Positions 49,143 through 61,104 of a stretch of DNA of 63,898 nt are shown here, piece by piece. The stretch covers positions 1-63,898 of the forward strand of contig NZ_SSMW01000078.1 of the NCBI RefSeq assembly GCF_004799405.1, given 5' to 3'. Origin of the DNA: Bradyrhizobium sp. Lineage in GTDB: Bacteria > Pseudomonadota > Alphaproteobacteria > Rhizobiales > Xanthobacteraceae. Numbering within the stretch: the stretch's first letter is position 1; every line of letters starts with the position of its first letter. Below the pieces are notes generated by a model, which was given only the letters and a program-made list of their open reading frames with translations, ran no database searches and had not been told where the DNA came from. The translations under genes and the position numbers were made by a program.

Positions 49143-50882
49143 TTATCGCGCGACGCGCAGTTGCGACAGCGAAGTTCCGATCGAATTGAAGGTGGTGACG
49201 ATCTCGTTTGCCGAGGTCAGCATAAAGAATTTGCTGGGATCGGTCGCACAGTTCTGCAGCACGCTCGAAGTGGGGTCGGCGGGCGAACTGGTGTTCACCT
49301 GAATCGTATAGATCGTGTACATCGGCCCGTTGGTCTTGGGGTCGATCATGGCCTTGATATTCTGGCACAGCAGCGCCTGGCGGTTGTCGATCAAACCGTT
49401 ACCATGCGCGTCGACATTTTGCGTGCTGCCGTCGCCGTTGGCCGGCCACCGGTCCTCGGTGTTCAAACCGTCGGACAACAGGATGATCGCCCTGTTGTAG
49501 GTGTAGGTGGAATCCTCCGCTGGTGCATTCATCGGCGCCGACTGCAATAGCGACTCCCACGCCCAGGCAAGCCCGATCGCCTGGTCGGTACCGCCCGTCG
49601 GTTGCATCGCCGCGATAGTGGCTTTGAGCGAGGTCCAGTTGTAGCTCAGCGGCACGATCTGCTGCAGGGGCGTAGAGCTGTTGGGGTCGCAGTAGGCTGT
49701 GCCGTTCTCGTAATACTGGTTGGCCGGGAACAGCGTCGCCGTGGTGGTCGTCGTCGGCGTGGTGTTTTGAGCGTCATAGGGCTGGGTGCGATCGGTGACG
49801 CAGCCCGTCCAGGTGCTGGTCGCATTGGCGACCCAAGTGTGATCGTACAGGGAGACGGTGCAGACCTTGCCGCTGCCGCTGCAGGAGCACGTGGAGTTGG
49901 CGCCGCTGCAACTGGCGGACCCGCCGGTGGAGTAGGTGGCCGTCTGCGCCGGACTTTTAAGCGCGCTGGTCCAGCAGCCATTATACATGGTGTGCGAGTT
50001 GGCATCGAGCCCGGGACAAATGTAGCCTTTGTAAGAACCGCTCGACGGTATCGAGGAGGTGTTCGAACTGGCGTTGACCGGGCTGGTCGTGCAGACGAAA
50101 CCGCTGTTGCTGGTCGTGAACGAACACGTCGAGCCCGGTCCGATCGAGGACCAGTTGCTCGGCAAGGTTGGCTGCGGCGAAAGGGTCGGCTGCACGGTTG
50201 GCGGGTTGGCCCAGTCGGTCCAGTCGATCCAGTTCTGGGTATAGTTGCTGGCGCCGACATTGACGACCTTGGCAAAGGGAATGATCGAAATGTAGACGTC
50301 GCCGGAATTTTGGGCGAGCGCGCTGAGCTGGTTGATCAGATTGGTCGCGGCGGTTCTCAGCGCGGTTATTTTGCCGTCGGCCGCCATCGATCCGGTATTG
50401 TCGAGCGCCATCGCCACGCGCATTTTCACATTGCCCCATGCGGCGGTCGAACTGGTGTTGAAGCTGATGTTCGGGAAGCCGGCGACCCTCATGAAATCGG
50501 TGGTAATGGATCCGGATCCATTGACCTGTATGGTCGAACCCAGGCTGCCATTGCTGGCAGTGTAGGCCGCGTTGATCGAAACCGACTGGGCGTCGGGATT
50601 GGTGTAGAGTGCGGCGAAATAGGTTTGAGCCTTGGCATTGATCTGCGATGTCGTGATCAGCCCGCTGGACAGATCCTTCGAAAGCATCAAGGCGGTCGAG
50701 TCGAGGGCCGCCTGCATCGACGAGCGCGCGCTGTTGGCGCGGGAATAATCGACCGCCGCGCCGACGAAGCTGATCACCGGCACCAGCGCAATCGCGAAGA
50801 TCACCGCGATATTGCCCTGATTGGCCCCGATGAAGCGGCCGGCTGCCGCGCGAACACGCCTGATAGTGGATGCACCGAACAT
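49143..50882 (-). CDS. TadG-like pilus/secretion protein with VWA domain
   Basis: 579 residues from ATG 50882. NQGNIAVIFAIALVPVISFV is the TadE/TadG membrane segment (about 21-41), followed by the flexible ASxA pattern QAALDSTALMLSKDL. The VWA domain begins VAMALDNTGSMAADGK with MIDAS D161, then WAWESLLQSAPM and IILLSDGLNTED. About 200 residues rich in Ser, Thr, Cys and Gly (SCSGANSTCSCSGSG, many SNSG blocks) are inserted inside the VWA fold. TadG proteins assist Tad/Flp pilus assembly; no tad cluster is here. A lone surface protein is likely. Confidence 0.82.
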   Translation of the reverse strand: MFGASTIRRVRAAAGRFIGANQGNIAVIFAIALVPVISFVGAAVDYSRANSARSSMQAALDSTALMLSKDLSSGLITTSQINAKAQTYFAALYTNPDAQSVSINAAYTASNGSLGSTIQVNGSGSITTDFMRVAGFPNISFNTSSTAAWGNVKMRVAMALDNTGSMAADGKITALRTAATNLINQLSALAQNSGDVYISIIPFAKVVNVGASNYTQNWIDWTDWANPPTVQPTLSPQPTLPSNWSSIGPGSTCSFTTSNSGFVCTTSPVNASSNTSSIPSSGSYKGYICPGLDANSHTMYNGCWTSALKSPAQTATYSTGGSASCSGANSTCSCSGSGKVCTVSLYDHTWVANATSTWTGCVTDRTQPYDAQNTTPTTTTTATLFPANQYYENGTAYCDPNSSTPLQQIVPLSYNWTSLKATIAAMQPTGGTDQAIGLAWAWESLLQSAPMNAPAEDSTYTYNRAIILLSDGLNTEDRWPANGDGSTQNVDAHGNGLIDNRQALLCQNIKAMIDPKTNGPMYTIYTIQVNTSSPADPTSSVLQNCATDPSKFFMLTSANEIVTTFNSIGTSLSQLRVAR

Positions 50883-51389
50883 GACTGTCACCGAAATTGG
50901 GTTTTCGCCCCTGTTTCGGTTGTCGCGACTAAAGAGGTGGTAAACCCGTCCGGTGAAAACCGGGCCGAAGTCGCGTGAACCGCGAATCGGGCGTCCCAAG
51001 CGATTGCTAGGGTCAACGGCCGCTAAACGGCCGGCGGCTTTATTTTGTCAAATCGGACGGGATTGATTAACCTTGGGCGATCGCCGAGCCGGGAATCAGG
51101 CCCGCCGCAAACCGCGTTTGATGAGAGTTTGCGTGCTTGCGGTGAGCCTGGGCCCGACCCATATTCCTGCAATCGATTAAGCGGATGGGTCAGGCCGGCC
51201 GGGAGCGGCGATCCGGAAAATGCATCTGGGGAACCTCTTAAGATGGCTCCGGCGGAAGCCATCATTTGAGAGGGGCGCCTTGGCTGCTAGCCGGTTCCCA
51301 TGGGGATTTCGAACGCCAGTGCCATGTTGCAATTAACTTCCCAATTTGATCTGAGCGGGTTGTCCGGCTTTTCCGCATCCGCTCCCCGA
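50883..51389. other. Leader of the TadG-like gene and of clpS
   Basis: About 500 bases. The left side holds the promoter of the minus-strand gene. A short palindrome GATGGCT/AGCCATC lies at 51242-51263. In the clpS frame an ATG at 51300 would extend ClpS by 30 residues; see that entry. No other gene or RNA is seen. Confidence 0.4.
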
Positions 51390-51722
51390 ATGGGCAATGA
51401 CGAGACCCGAGGCGGTGGCGGCGGGGGTCCGGCCACATCCGTTATCGCCAAGGTCAAGCCGAAGACCAAGCGCCCGAACCTCTATCGCGTGCTGATATTG
51501 AACGACGATTACACGCCGATGGAATTCGTCGTTCATGTTCTGGAGAAGTTCTTCCAGAAGGATGCCGAAGCCGCGACCAAGATCATGCTGCACGTCCATC
51601 ATCACGGAATAGGGGAGTGCGGCGTGTTCACCTACGAGATCGCCGAGACCAAGGTGACGCAAGTGATGGATTTTGCACGCAAGCACCAGCATCCCCTGCA
51701 ATGCGTGATGGAAAAAAAGTGA
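51390..51722 (+). CDS. clpS: ATP-dependent Clp protease adaptor ClpS
   Basis: 110 residues from ATG 51390, giving [13 protein letters not shown] then the core; ATG 51300 would prepend 30 residues of weakly conserved sequence. The core carries the N-end-rule pocket residues in [20 protein letters not shown] and the His-rich motif [20 protein letters not shown]. ClpS delivers N-degron substrates to ClpA. ClpA is encoded 248 bases further, the classic pair. Which start is used cannot be settled by sequence alone, as neither has a strong ribosome site. Confidence 0.93.
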   Translation: MGNDETRGGGGGGPATSVIAKVKPKTKRPNLYRVLILNDDYTPMEFVVHVLEKFFQKDAEAATKIMLHVHHHGIGECGVFTYEIAETKVTQVMDFARKHQHPLQCVMEKK

Positions 51723-51970
51723 AGTAGCCTCACAGTGAACCCTCCAAAACAGGAACGGGTTTTGCATTGATCCGTCCGAATCGATTCGGAAAGGGGCCGC
51801 TTCCCGCAGTTTGCGGGACCGGTTTGGCGTGAAAGCGGCGCGCATATTAGAGGAAAACCACGGTTGCGGAGCCGGCCTTTCGCCTTGATCGTGCGTAACT
51901 ATATGACAAAGGTTGTTGTTGCCTGATCGGGCAACGCCGATCATGATGGTGGGGGCCACAGAGGACGCGA

Positions 51971-54391
<2,421 letters not shown>

Positions 54392-54413
54392 TACGACCGA
54401 TATTGTCAATGAG

Positions 54414-54443
54414 AGCCGGCGCGTCGCAAGACCGCCGGCTTTT
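54414..54443 (+). terminator. Rho-independent terminator of clpA
   Basis: Arms AGCCGGCG (54414-54421) and CGCCGGCT (54433-54440), 11-base loop, then TTTTCG. The T-run is short, so termination may be modest. It lies 22 bases after the clpA stop. Confidence 0.65.
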
Positions 54444-54507
54444 CGATTGGGCGGTGGCGGGAAGGCGCCCATCAGTTCCAAGGCGAGCGCGGCGGCCGCG
54501 CTCTGAT

Positions 54508-54810
54508 CTAGGGTCGCGTGCAGCGCGGTTCTGACGGCAGGCAGGCAATGCCGACATTCGAGCAATAGACACCATCGGAATTGCGCCCGCAGGTTCGGCA
54601 ACCGTCGGTCCACGCCGTGCAGGTAGCGTGCGGGCCCCTGGCAAACTCTTCGAGCCGCGTGTCGCCGCCAACCTTGGGTTCGTCTCGATGCCGCGTTTGG
54701 GAGTGGTTGGGAACGAGAGGCAGGTCGGCGGCAAATGCCGACCGCGTCCCGGAAGTTGGACCGAGAACCAACAGGGTGACGAGGGCGGCTATCTGGCACG
54801 GGCGCGACAA
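54508..54810 (-). CDS. Secreted small Cys-rich protein
   Basis: 100 residues from TTG 54810, preceded by GGAGGAC four bases upstream. MSRPCQIAALVTLLVLGPTS is a signal peptide, cleaved near AFA. The mature end has CTAWTDGCRTCGRNSDGVYC and SNVGIACLPSEPRC, seven cysteines, a conserved pattern I know from rhizobial hypotheticals. Probably a disulfide-rich periplasmic protein of unknown function. It converges on clpA. Confidence 0.65.
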   Translation of the reverse strand: MSRPCQIAALVTLLVLGPTSGTRSAFAADLPLVPNHSQTRHRDEPKVGGDTRLEEFARGPHATCTAWTDGCRTCGRNSDGVYCSNVGIACLPSEPRCTRP

Positions 54811-55066
54811 GGGAGTCCTCCGGTGCTGAGATTTACACCATCGAAGCCAGCATTTCACATTTCGGGGAATAACGGGGTGAGAAAGATTGCGCGGAGCAGC
54901 TGGCGTAAAGCGCTCGATAGGCCGCGGCGAACTCGCGGAAAACACACCGGGGCGGAACGCCCGTTAAAATTGGTTGCCGATCAGAGGGATATCGATGGGA
55001 CTTAATAAGCGACTGTCGAGGTAGTTCGTCCGTCACCACGTGCTGGCTGCCTGGTGCGGCATGCAT

Positions 55067-55426
55067 TCAGCCTTCGCCGAGAAGCTCCTTGATGCGGCGC
55101 TGAAGCTGGCGCTTTTTCAGTTCGCTCTTGCGCAGCCTCGCCTCAAGATCGGAGACGGGCAGTTCGGAAGAGGTGTCGGAGTTGAAGGCAACGCCGACGA
55201 AATTGTCGCGCCACCAGATGACCCTGGCGAGAAAGGAACGGCCTTTTCGCGCGATGGTCAGCGACATCTGTTTTGTGGGAAGCTTGATGACGTTGCTGAA
55301 TTCAAGGCCGGCGCCGTTTTCGGAGATATTGCGCACGACGCAATCCCGCGTCGCGCCGCGTTCGCCGATCTCGGCGACGCCGCCGTAAATTACCTTGTCG
55401 CGCGCACCCTGGCGTCGATCCGGCAT
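55067..55426 (-). CDS. PilZ domain protein
   Basis: 119 residues from ATG 55426 (CGGGAG upstream). PDRRQGARDKVIYGG supplies the RxxxR loop and NISENGAGLEF the (D/N)xSxxG motif, the two binding elements for cyclic di-GMP in PilZ domains. The C-terminal 30 residues (LRKSELKKRQLQRRIKELL) form a coiled coil, a frequent add-on. A c-di-GMP effector of unknown target. Frames to the left of this start add no conserved sequence. Confidence 0.82.
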   Translation of the reverse strand: MPDRRQGARDKVIYGGVAEIGERGATRDCVVRNISENGAGLEFSNVIKLPTKQMSLTIARKGRSFLARVIWWRDNFVGVAFNSDTSSELPVSDLEARLRKSELKKRQLQRRIKELLGEG

Positions 55427-55699
55427 CGAACAGTACTCCCGATAAACGAGGGCGGACCTTACTCCGCTTCGTCGTATCCGAAAGACCATGGCCGGCAAAA
55501 TGCCGCGTTAACGTAAACCGATCATGGCCGGAACGACGTTGATTTCTTCGGTTTTGGATGGTCCGGAGGGCCTTGCGCCGCGTTGTTTTTGCATCCTTGC
55601 GCGGTCGGATCACGTCTTGCGCTCCCACGCGCCCGCCATCATTCTTTGGTGGCCAAGGTTCCCTGTGTCCAGCGGGGGTCTGCAGACACCAAAACTGCC

Positions 55700-56686
55700 A
55701 TGCGAATAACCATAGACCTGCATGCCGCGCTTAACGTTATGGTCGGGACGCTGCTGTTGGCGGCGCCGGCGATCGCGCAGGATAGGGCGCCTGCCGCGGG
55801 CGGAGGCGAGGTTGTGAAACCGAGCGTCGAAGAACTGGCCATGCCGGTGCCCAAGACGGCTGACCTTATAGGAAATACCGACACCCGCGAAGCGATGTGC
55901 CTGATGATCGAATCGGCGGCGCGGGCGCAAGACTTGCCGCTGGAATTTTTCGCGCGCGTGATCTGGCAGGAAAGCCGCTTTCAATCCGACGCGGTGGGAC
56001 CGGTGACGCGCAACGGGCAACGCGCGCAGGGCATCGCGCAATTCATGCCGGGCACCGCGAGTGAACGCCGCCTGCTGGATCCTTTCGATCCGGTCCAGGC
56101 GCTGCCGAAATCCGCCGAATTCCTCGCTGAATTGCGCGGCCAGTTCGGCAATCTCGGGCTGGCCGCCGCGGCTTACAATGCCGGACCGCGGCGGGTGCAG
56201 GAATGGCTCGCCGGCACCGGCCCCATGCCGCAGCAGACCCGCAATTATGTGCTCGCCATTACCGGCACGCCGGTCGATGACTGGGCCACGGCGGGGAAGG
56301 GCGGCAAGCCGGCTGAGCATCGACCTGCCTCCAGTTGCCGCGAATTGATGGCGCTGCTCACGCACGCACCCAATCCGTTCATCACCCAGCTTGAGCAGCA
56401 TGTGAGGCTCGGCGCCGCTAAACTGTGGGGGGTGCAGTTGGCTGCCGGCTGGAATCGTGAACAGGCGCTGGCGATGTATGCTCGCGCAATGCGGCGGCTT
56501 AGCGCTGTCATCGGCGACCAGGATCCGAGCTTGTTGAGTTCGATGCCGCGCAATCGAGGCACCGCTCCGTTTTATCAGGTGCGGATCGGCGCCGACACGC
56601 GTCCCGCCGCCGACGATCTCTGTAACCGCATCCGCCGTGCCGGCGGGGCCTGTTTCGTATTGCGGAACATGTTCGTCAGAGGCTGA
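55700..56686 (+). CDS. Lytic transglycosylase with C-terminal SPOR-like domain
   Basis: 328 residues from ATG 55700. MRITIDLHAALNVMVGTLLL then AIAQDRA is a signal peptide. The GH23 SLT domain has E91 as catalytic acid (VIWQESRFQSDAVGP), GIAQFMPGTA and AAAYNAGP. The enzyme cuts the beta-1,4 link between MurNAc and GlcNAc, leaving 1,6-anhydroMurNAc. The last ~70 residues (FYQVRIGADTRPAADDLCNR, CFVLRN) resemble a SPOR-like domain, as in other alphaproteobacterial family members. Confidence 0.85.
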   Translation: MRITIDLHAALNVMVGTLLLAAPAIAQDRAPAAGGGEVVKPSVEELAMPVPKTADLIGNTDTREAMCLMIESAARAQDLPLEFFARVIWQESRFQSDAVGPVTRNGQRAQGIAQFMPGTASERRLLDPFDPVQALPKSAEFLAELRGQFGNLGLAAAAYNAGPRRVQEWLAGTGPMPQQTRNYVLAITGTPVDDWATAGKGGKPAEHRPASSCRELMALLTHAPNPFITQLEQHVRLGAAKLWGVQLAAGWNREQALAMYARAMRRLSAVIGDQDPSLLSSMPRNRGTAPFYQVRIGADTRPAADDLCNRIRRAGGACFVLRNMFVRG

Positions 56687-56721
56687 TCGCGTCCATCCGT
56701 GGCGTGGTGTAAGGAACGGTC

Positions 56722-57723
56722 ATGAGTAGCGACTGTTTCAACGCTTTGCCCGATGACCATCGCGAAACCGCGCGCTCGGCGCTCTGCGCTGCCTTCGGTT
56801 CCGTTCCCATCAGCGCGATCGCGCCCATCGCTGGCGGAGCCACCAGTGCGTCGGTGTTCCGGGTCGAGACCGGCGGTCGGCGCTATCTGCTGCGGATGGA
56901 GGGGCAGCCAAGTCCGCTGCGCAATCCGCACCAGTATCTTTCCATGCGTATCGCCGCGGAGGCGAGGATTGCCCCGAGGATTCATTACGTCGATGAGACG
57001 TCTCGCGTCGCCGTGATCGACTTCATCGAGCAACGGCCGCTTGAGGCCTATCCAGGCGGCCCCCATGCGCTGGCGCAGGCGTTGGGAGTGTTGCTCGCGC
57101 GGGTTCAGGCTACATCGGTGTTTCCGGTCTTCGTCAACTATCCGGATATCGTCGCGCGCCTGTTCTCACATGTGCGCCGAACCGGTCTTTTTGCGGCGGG
57201 TATGCTGGATCCGCATGTCGAACGCCTTGAGTGGCTCGGCAAAGTCTATGACGCGGGAACGACAAGGCTGGTTTCCAGCCACAATGATCCCGTTCCGAAC
57301 AATATTTTATTCGATGGCGAACGCCTCTGGATGATCGACTGGGAGTCGGCGTACCGCAACGATCCGCTGGTCGATGTCGCGATCATGCTCGACGGACTGG
57401 CGCGTTCGCCGGAACTGGAGAGCGCGTTGCTGCGGGCGTGGCTAGGTTGCGCACCGGACAAAGCTCTCTTCGCGCGGCTTGAGCTGGTGCGCGCGCTGAC
57501 GCGTCTTTACTATGCAGGCGTTCTGCTCAGTGCCTCCGCGGCCGCATCCTCGGTGACGGACGACACGGATTTGTCGGTACCGACGGTTGCCGAATTCCGG
57601 CAGGCGATCCGCGCCGGCCGGCTGAAGGCCGGCACGCCCCAAACCAAACACATCCTGGGTAAGATGTTCCTCGCGTCATTTTTGTCCGGCGCGGCCACGC
57701 CGGGATTCGACGCCGCCGTCTAG
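56722..57723 (+). CDS. Phosphotransferase family protein (choline/aminoglycoside kinase fold)
   Basis: 333 residues. Glycine-rich-like loop IAGGATSASVFRVETGGRRY, RYLLRMEG with the ATP Lys/Arg, and the Brenner-type catalytic segment SHNDPVPNNILFDGERLWMI followed by DWE (metal Asp). This is the APH/ChoK kinase fold. Substrate may be choline, ethanolamine, sugar or another alcohol; no flanking gene decides. ATG at 56722 preceded by AAGGAAC. Confidence 0.85.
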   Translation: MSSDCFNALPDDHRETARSALCAAFGSVPISAIAPIAGGATSASVFRVETGGRRYLLRMEGQPSPLRNPHQYLSMRIAAEARIAPRIHYVDETSRVAVIDFIEQRPLEAYPGGPHALAQALGVLLARVQATSVFPVFVNYPDIVARLFSHVRRTGLFAAGMLDPHVERLEWLGKVYDAGTTRLVSSHNDPVPNNILFDGERLWMIDWESAYRNDPLVDVAIMLDGLARSPELESALLRAWLGCAPDKALFARLELVRALTRLYYAGVLLSASAAASSVTDDTDLSVPTVAEFRQAIRAGRLKAGTPQTKHILGKMFLASFLSGAATPGFDAAV

Positions 57724-57811
57724 CGAGGTTGCGGCGAACGGTGATGCTTGCTGGCAAATGGTGGCTCGGCTGATAGGGTCTGGCAACTCGGAAGATCAAC
57801 GGGGAGGCGGC

Positions 57812-58795
57812 ATGAATTTTTTTGCAAGGTCAGCCTTGATCTCAGGTCTCGTTATCGTCGCGGCATTTGCCGCTGCGCCTGTCATAGCCGCGGAATTTCC
57901 GGCGCGCCCGATCAAACTCGTTATTCCCTATGCCGCGGGCGGGCCGACCGATATTTTTGGCCGGCTGGTGGCTGAATATCTCGGCAAGGACCTCAAGCAA
58001 GCGGTGTTCGTCGAGAACAAGGCAGGTGCGCAAGGATCCTTTGGGGCCGAAATGGTGGCGCATGCCGAACCCGATGGTTACACCATGTTCGGCACGTCCG
58101 GCTCGGTCATCATTCTCAATCCGCTATTGTACAAGAAGCTGCCCTACGATCCGGCCAGGGATTTCCGGATGCTGGCGCTGGTAACCGAAGTGCCGGTGGT
58201 GTTGTCCATCAATCCTTCCGTGCCGGCGAAGACCATCGCGGAATTCGTTGCCTACGCCAGACAGAACCCCGGCAAGCTCAATTTCGGCTCTTCCGGGACC
58301 GGCAGCTTCACTCACCTTGCCGGCGAGATGTTCAAACAGATGGCGGGCATCGAGATGACCCACGTCGCCTACAAGGGCGCGGCGCCAGCGCTGACCGATG
58401 TCATTTCCGGCAACATCCAGCTGATGTTTGAATCCGTCAGCCTGGCGCTCCCGCAAATACGATCCGGATCGCTGCGTCCGCTCGGCATCAGTTCGACAAA
58501 GAGAATTTCCGGGCTTCCGGACGTGCCGACCATCGCGGAGAGCGGCTACCCCGAATATTTCGTCAGCGTCTGGAACGGGGTAGCTGTGCCGGCTAATGTT
58601 CCGGATGACGTCGTCCGGATTCTGACGGATAGTCTCGATCGGGTGATGAACGACCCTGCGTTCCGGGCATCGCTGGAGAAGGTCGGCTATACGGCGCTGC
58701 GTCCGCGCAGTCCCGCCGCCATCACCGAATTCATCGATGCCGAGCGCAACAGGTGGTCGGGTGTGATAAAGGCACGCAACATTTCATTGGATTGA
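57812..58795 (+). CDS. Tripartite tricarboxylate transporter substrate-binding protein (Bug/TctC family)
   Basis: 327 residues from ATG 57812 with GGGAGGCGGC before it. Signal peptide [20 protein letters not shown], cleaved near [37 protein letters not shown], and [10 protein letters not shown] are the Bug landmarks. Paralogue of the gene at 6193, sharing the same layout. Ligand unknown; no TctAB genes beside it. The TrmO gene begins 5 bases later. Confidence 0.9.
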   Translation: MNFFARSALISGLVIVAAFAAAPVIAAEFPARPIKLVIPYAAGGPTDIFGRLVAEYLGKDLKQAVFVENKAGAQGSFGAEMVAHAEPDGYTMFGTSGSVIILNPLLYKKLPYDPARDFRMLALVTEVPVVLSINPSVPAKTIAEFVAYARQNPGKLNFGSSGTGSFTHLAGEMFKQMAGIEMTHVAYKGAAPALTDVISGNIQLMFESVSLALPQIRSGSLRPLGISSTKRISGLPDVPTIAESGYPEYFVSVWNGVAVPANVPDDVVRILTDSLDRVMNDPAFRASLEKVGYTALRPRSPAAITEFIDAERNRWSGVIKARNISLD

Positions 58796-58800
58796 GGGAC

Positions 58801-59292
58801 ATGGTTCGAGAAGGTGAAATCCGCGAAGGCGAACTCGCCGCCGAAATTCCCGCGGCGAACGATGCCGGTCTGGTCTTCATCGGCCGCATCCGCACGCCCT
58901 GGACCTCGCGCCTGATGACTCCGCGGCAAGGGCGTCACGACGGTCCGGTCTGCCGGCTCGAGATTTTCGAGCCATGGGCGCCGGCGCTGAAGGGGATCGA
59001 CTTTTACTCGAATCTCGAAGTGCTGTACTGGCTGCATCTGTCGCGGCGCGATCTGGTGTTGCAAAGCCCGAAGGACAACAAATCGACCCGCGGCACGTTT
59101 TCGCTGCGTTCGCCGGTACGGCCGAATCCGATCGGCACCTCGATCGTCAAGCTGGTCGGCGTCGAAGGCTCGACCGTGCTGGTGCGCGGCCTCGATTGCC
59201 TCGATGACACGCCGCTACTCGACCTCAAGCCCGACCGCTGCGAATTCACCCCGCTTGCGCCGCCGCAGCCGGGGGATTTCGAGACGGAGTGA
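58801..59292 (+). CDS. tRNA (t6A37)-N6-methyltransferase TrmO (TsaA/YaeB family)
   Basis: 163 residues from ATG 58801, 5 nt after the Bug stop. The TsaA-like beta barrel is seen in [31 protein letters not shown], and the signature [19 protein letters not shown]. TrmO uses SAM to methylate t6A37 in certain tRNA-Thr. The C-terminus ([11 protein letters not shown]) is typical. Annotated elsewhere as SAM-dependent methyltransferase or tsaA. Confidence 0.85.
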   Translation: MVREGEIREGELAAEIPAANDAGLVFIGRIRTPWTSRLMTPRQGRHDGPVCRLEIFEPWAPALKGIDFYSNLEVLYWLHLSRRDLVLQSPKDNKSTRGTFSLRSPVRPNPIGTSIVKLVGVEGSTVLVRGLDCLDDTPLLDLKPDRCEFTPLAPPQPGDFETE

Positions 59293-59297
59293 CGGTA

Positions 59298-59723
59298 TTA
59301 AGCCCTCAACGCCGCGATCAGCTTTGCCGCATTCTGCTCCAGCACCTTGCCATCCTCCTTGCGGCTTGCCGGCGGCAGCAGAGCCACGCCGTCGTGGCGC
59401 GGCATCACATGCATATGCAGGTGAAACACCACTTGTCCGCCGGCGGGCTCGTTGAATTGCTGGATGGTGATGCCGTCGGCCCTGAAGGCCTTCATGGCGG
59501 CGGCGGCGATGGTGTGGGCGCCGCGGGCGACATGGGCGTATTCGTCCGCTGAGATATCGAGGATGTTGCGGGCAGGGGCCTTCGGGATCACCAGCGTATG
59601 CCCGGTCACCCGCGGCATGATGTCGAGAAAGGCCAGCACGTCGTCGTCCTCATACACCTTGTAGCTGGGGAATTCGCCGCGCAGGATCTTCGCGAACGGA
59701 TTGTTGTTGTCATACGCGGTCAT
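59298..59723 (-). CDS. HIT family protein
   Basis: 141 residues from ATG 59723. Histidine triad HLHMHVMP (H101, H103, H105) with upstream MTAYDNNNPFAKILRGEFPS and YEDDDVLAFLDIMPR, matching the Hint/HinT branch. These hydrolyse AMP-linked adducts such as aminoacyl-AMP. First of a minus-strand run read after the GNAT, GDPD and RidA genes (gap to GNAT 22 bases). Monomer with usual length. Confidence 0.9.
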   Translation of the reverse strand: MTAYDNNNPFAKILRGEFPSYKVYEDDDVLAFLDIMPRVTGHTLVIPKAPARNILDISADEYAHVARGAHTIAAAAMKAFRADGITIQQFNEPAGGQVVFHLHMHVMPRHDGVALLPPASRKEDGKVLEQNAAKLIAALRA

Positions 59724-59745
59724 GGCGGCTCCCTGCAATCTGGTT

Positions 59746-60990
59746 CTACTCGTCGGCGTTTTTGCGGAACGGTCCGGCCTCGGTGAGTTCGCGTGCGGCT
59801 TCGGCGACATAGGCGCGTTCCCGCCGGAGATAGTCGTCGATGGCGCGCCGCAGGCTAGGGTCGGCGATGCAATGCGCGGAGTAGGTGGTCTGCGGCAGGT
59901 AGCCGCGCGCGATCTTGTGCTCGCCTTGCGCTCCGGCCTCGACAGTTTTGAGCCCGCGTCGAATGGCAAAATCGATCGCCTGGTAATAGCAGACCTCGAA
60001 ATGCAGGAACGGATGATGTTCGATCGCGCCCCAGTTGCGCCCGAACAGGGTATCGGAGCCGATGAAATTGATCGCGCCGGCGATCCAGCGGTTGTTGCGC
60101 CTCGCCATCACCAGCAGCACGTCCTCAGGCATGCTCTCGCCGATCAGCGAAAAGAAGCTGCGGGTAAGGTAGGGCCGGCCCCATTTGCGCGAGCCGGTCT
60201 CCATGTAGAAGGCGAAGAAGGCGTCCCAGGCGTCTTCGGTGATGTCGCTGCCGTTGAGCGCGTGGATCGTGATCCCCTCGGCGAGCGCCTCGCGCCGCTC
60301 GCGCTTGATCGCCTTGCGGTGGCGCGAATTGAGGGTGGCGAGGAAGTCCTCGAAACTGCCGTAGCCCTGATTGTGCCAATGGAATTGCTGGTCGTTGCGT
60401 TGCAGGAAGCCATGCTCGGCCAGAAGCTTCCATTCTGCTTCGCGGGCAAAGGTGACATGCACCGACGAGGCGTTGGTGGCGCTGCAGAGCGCGACCAGAC
60501 CGCTTGCCAGGGCGTCGGCGATGCGGTCGGCATCGACGCCGTGGCGGATCAAGAGGCGCGGCCCGGCCGCCGGCGTGAACGGCACCGAGGCCTGCAGTTT
60601 CGGATAATAATGGCCGCCCGCGCGCTCGTAGGCGTCGGCCCAGCCGCGATCGAACACGTATTCGCCCTGCGAGTGCGATTTCAGGTAGCACGGCACGATG
60701 CCGGCGATGGTGCCATCGAGCCGGGCCAGCAGGTGTCGCGGTCCCCAGCCGGTGCGCGCGCAGGCCGATCCGGAGGCTTCCAGGGCCGAGAAAAAGGCAT
60801 GCGAAACAAACGGGTTATAGCCGATCCCTGATTTGTCGCGCGAATCCCTTGCGGAATCAGGGGCGGCCAGGGTGTCGAAGCCATCGAGGGTGCCTGAATC
60901 GGCATTCGGATTGGCGCAGGCGTCCCAATCCTCAGCCGGAATCTGGCTGACGGAGGAGACGGCTTCGAGCGTTATTTCGGATGAATCCAT
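59746..60990 (-). CDS. GNAT-type N-acyltransferase (DUF482, peptidogalycan biosynthesis-like)
   Basis: 414 residues from ATG 60990. The long FemAB-like DUF482 domain includes GIGYNPFVSHAFFSALEASG, VPCYLKSHSQGEYVFDRGWA, RHRKAIKRERREAL, and NWGAIEHHPFLHFEVCYYQA. This family, related to FemAB, may transfer an amino acid or acyl group to peptidoglycan or a lipid. Function in the group is unproved. It lies between GDPD and HIT genes on the same strand. Confidence 0.87.
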   Translation of the reverse strand: MDSSEITLEAVSSVSQIPAEDWDACANPNADSGTLDGFDTLAAPDSARDSRDKSGIGYNPFVSHAFFSALEASGSACARTGWGPRHLLARLDGTIAGIVPCYLKSHSQGEYVFDRGWADAYERAGGHYYPKLQASVPFTPAAGPRLLIRHGVDADRIADALASGLVALCSATNASSVHVTFAREAEWKLLAEHGFLQRNDQQFHWHNQGYGSFEDFLATLNSRHRKAIKRERREALAEGITIHALNGSDITEDAWDAFFAFYMETGSRKWGRPYLTRSFFSLIGESMPEDVLLVMARRNNRWIAGAINFIGSDTLFGRNWGAIEHHPFLHFEVCYYQAIDFAIRRGLKTVEAGAQGEHKIARGYLPQTTYSAHCIADPSLRRAIDDYLRRERAYVAEAARELTEAGPFRKNADE

Positions 60991-61104
60991 CGACGATAAA
61001 AACCGGTCACAGGTTGCGATCAGCCATCGCTCATGGTGACATCTTGCAAGTGATATCCTGCAAAGATCGTGCATCGCGCCGGCGACTTCAAGGGCGCGAA
61101 AGCA

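Noticed and set aside
49602..50978. 458-codon plus-strand frame opposite the TadG-like gene
   Set aside because: Shadow of the low-complexity Ser/Thr region; no motifs, no ribosome site.
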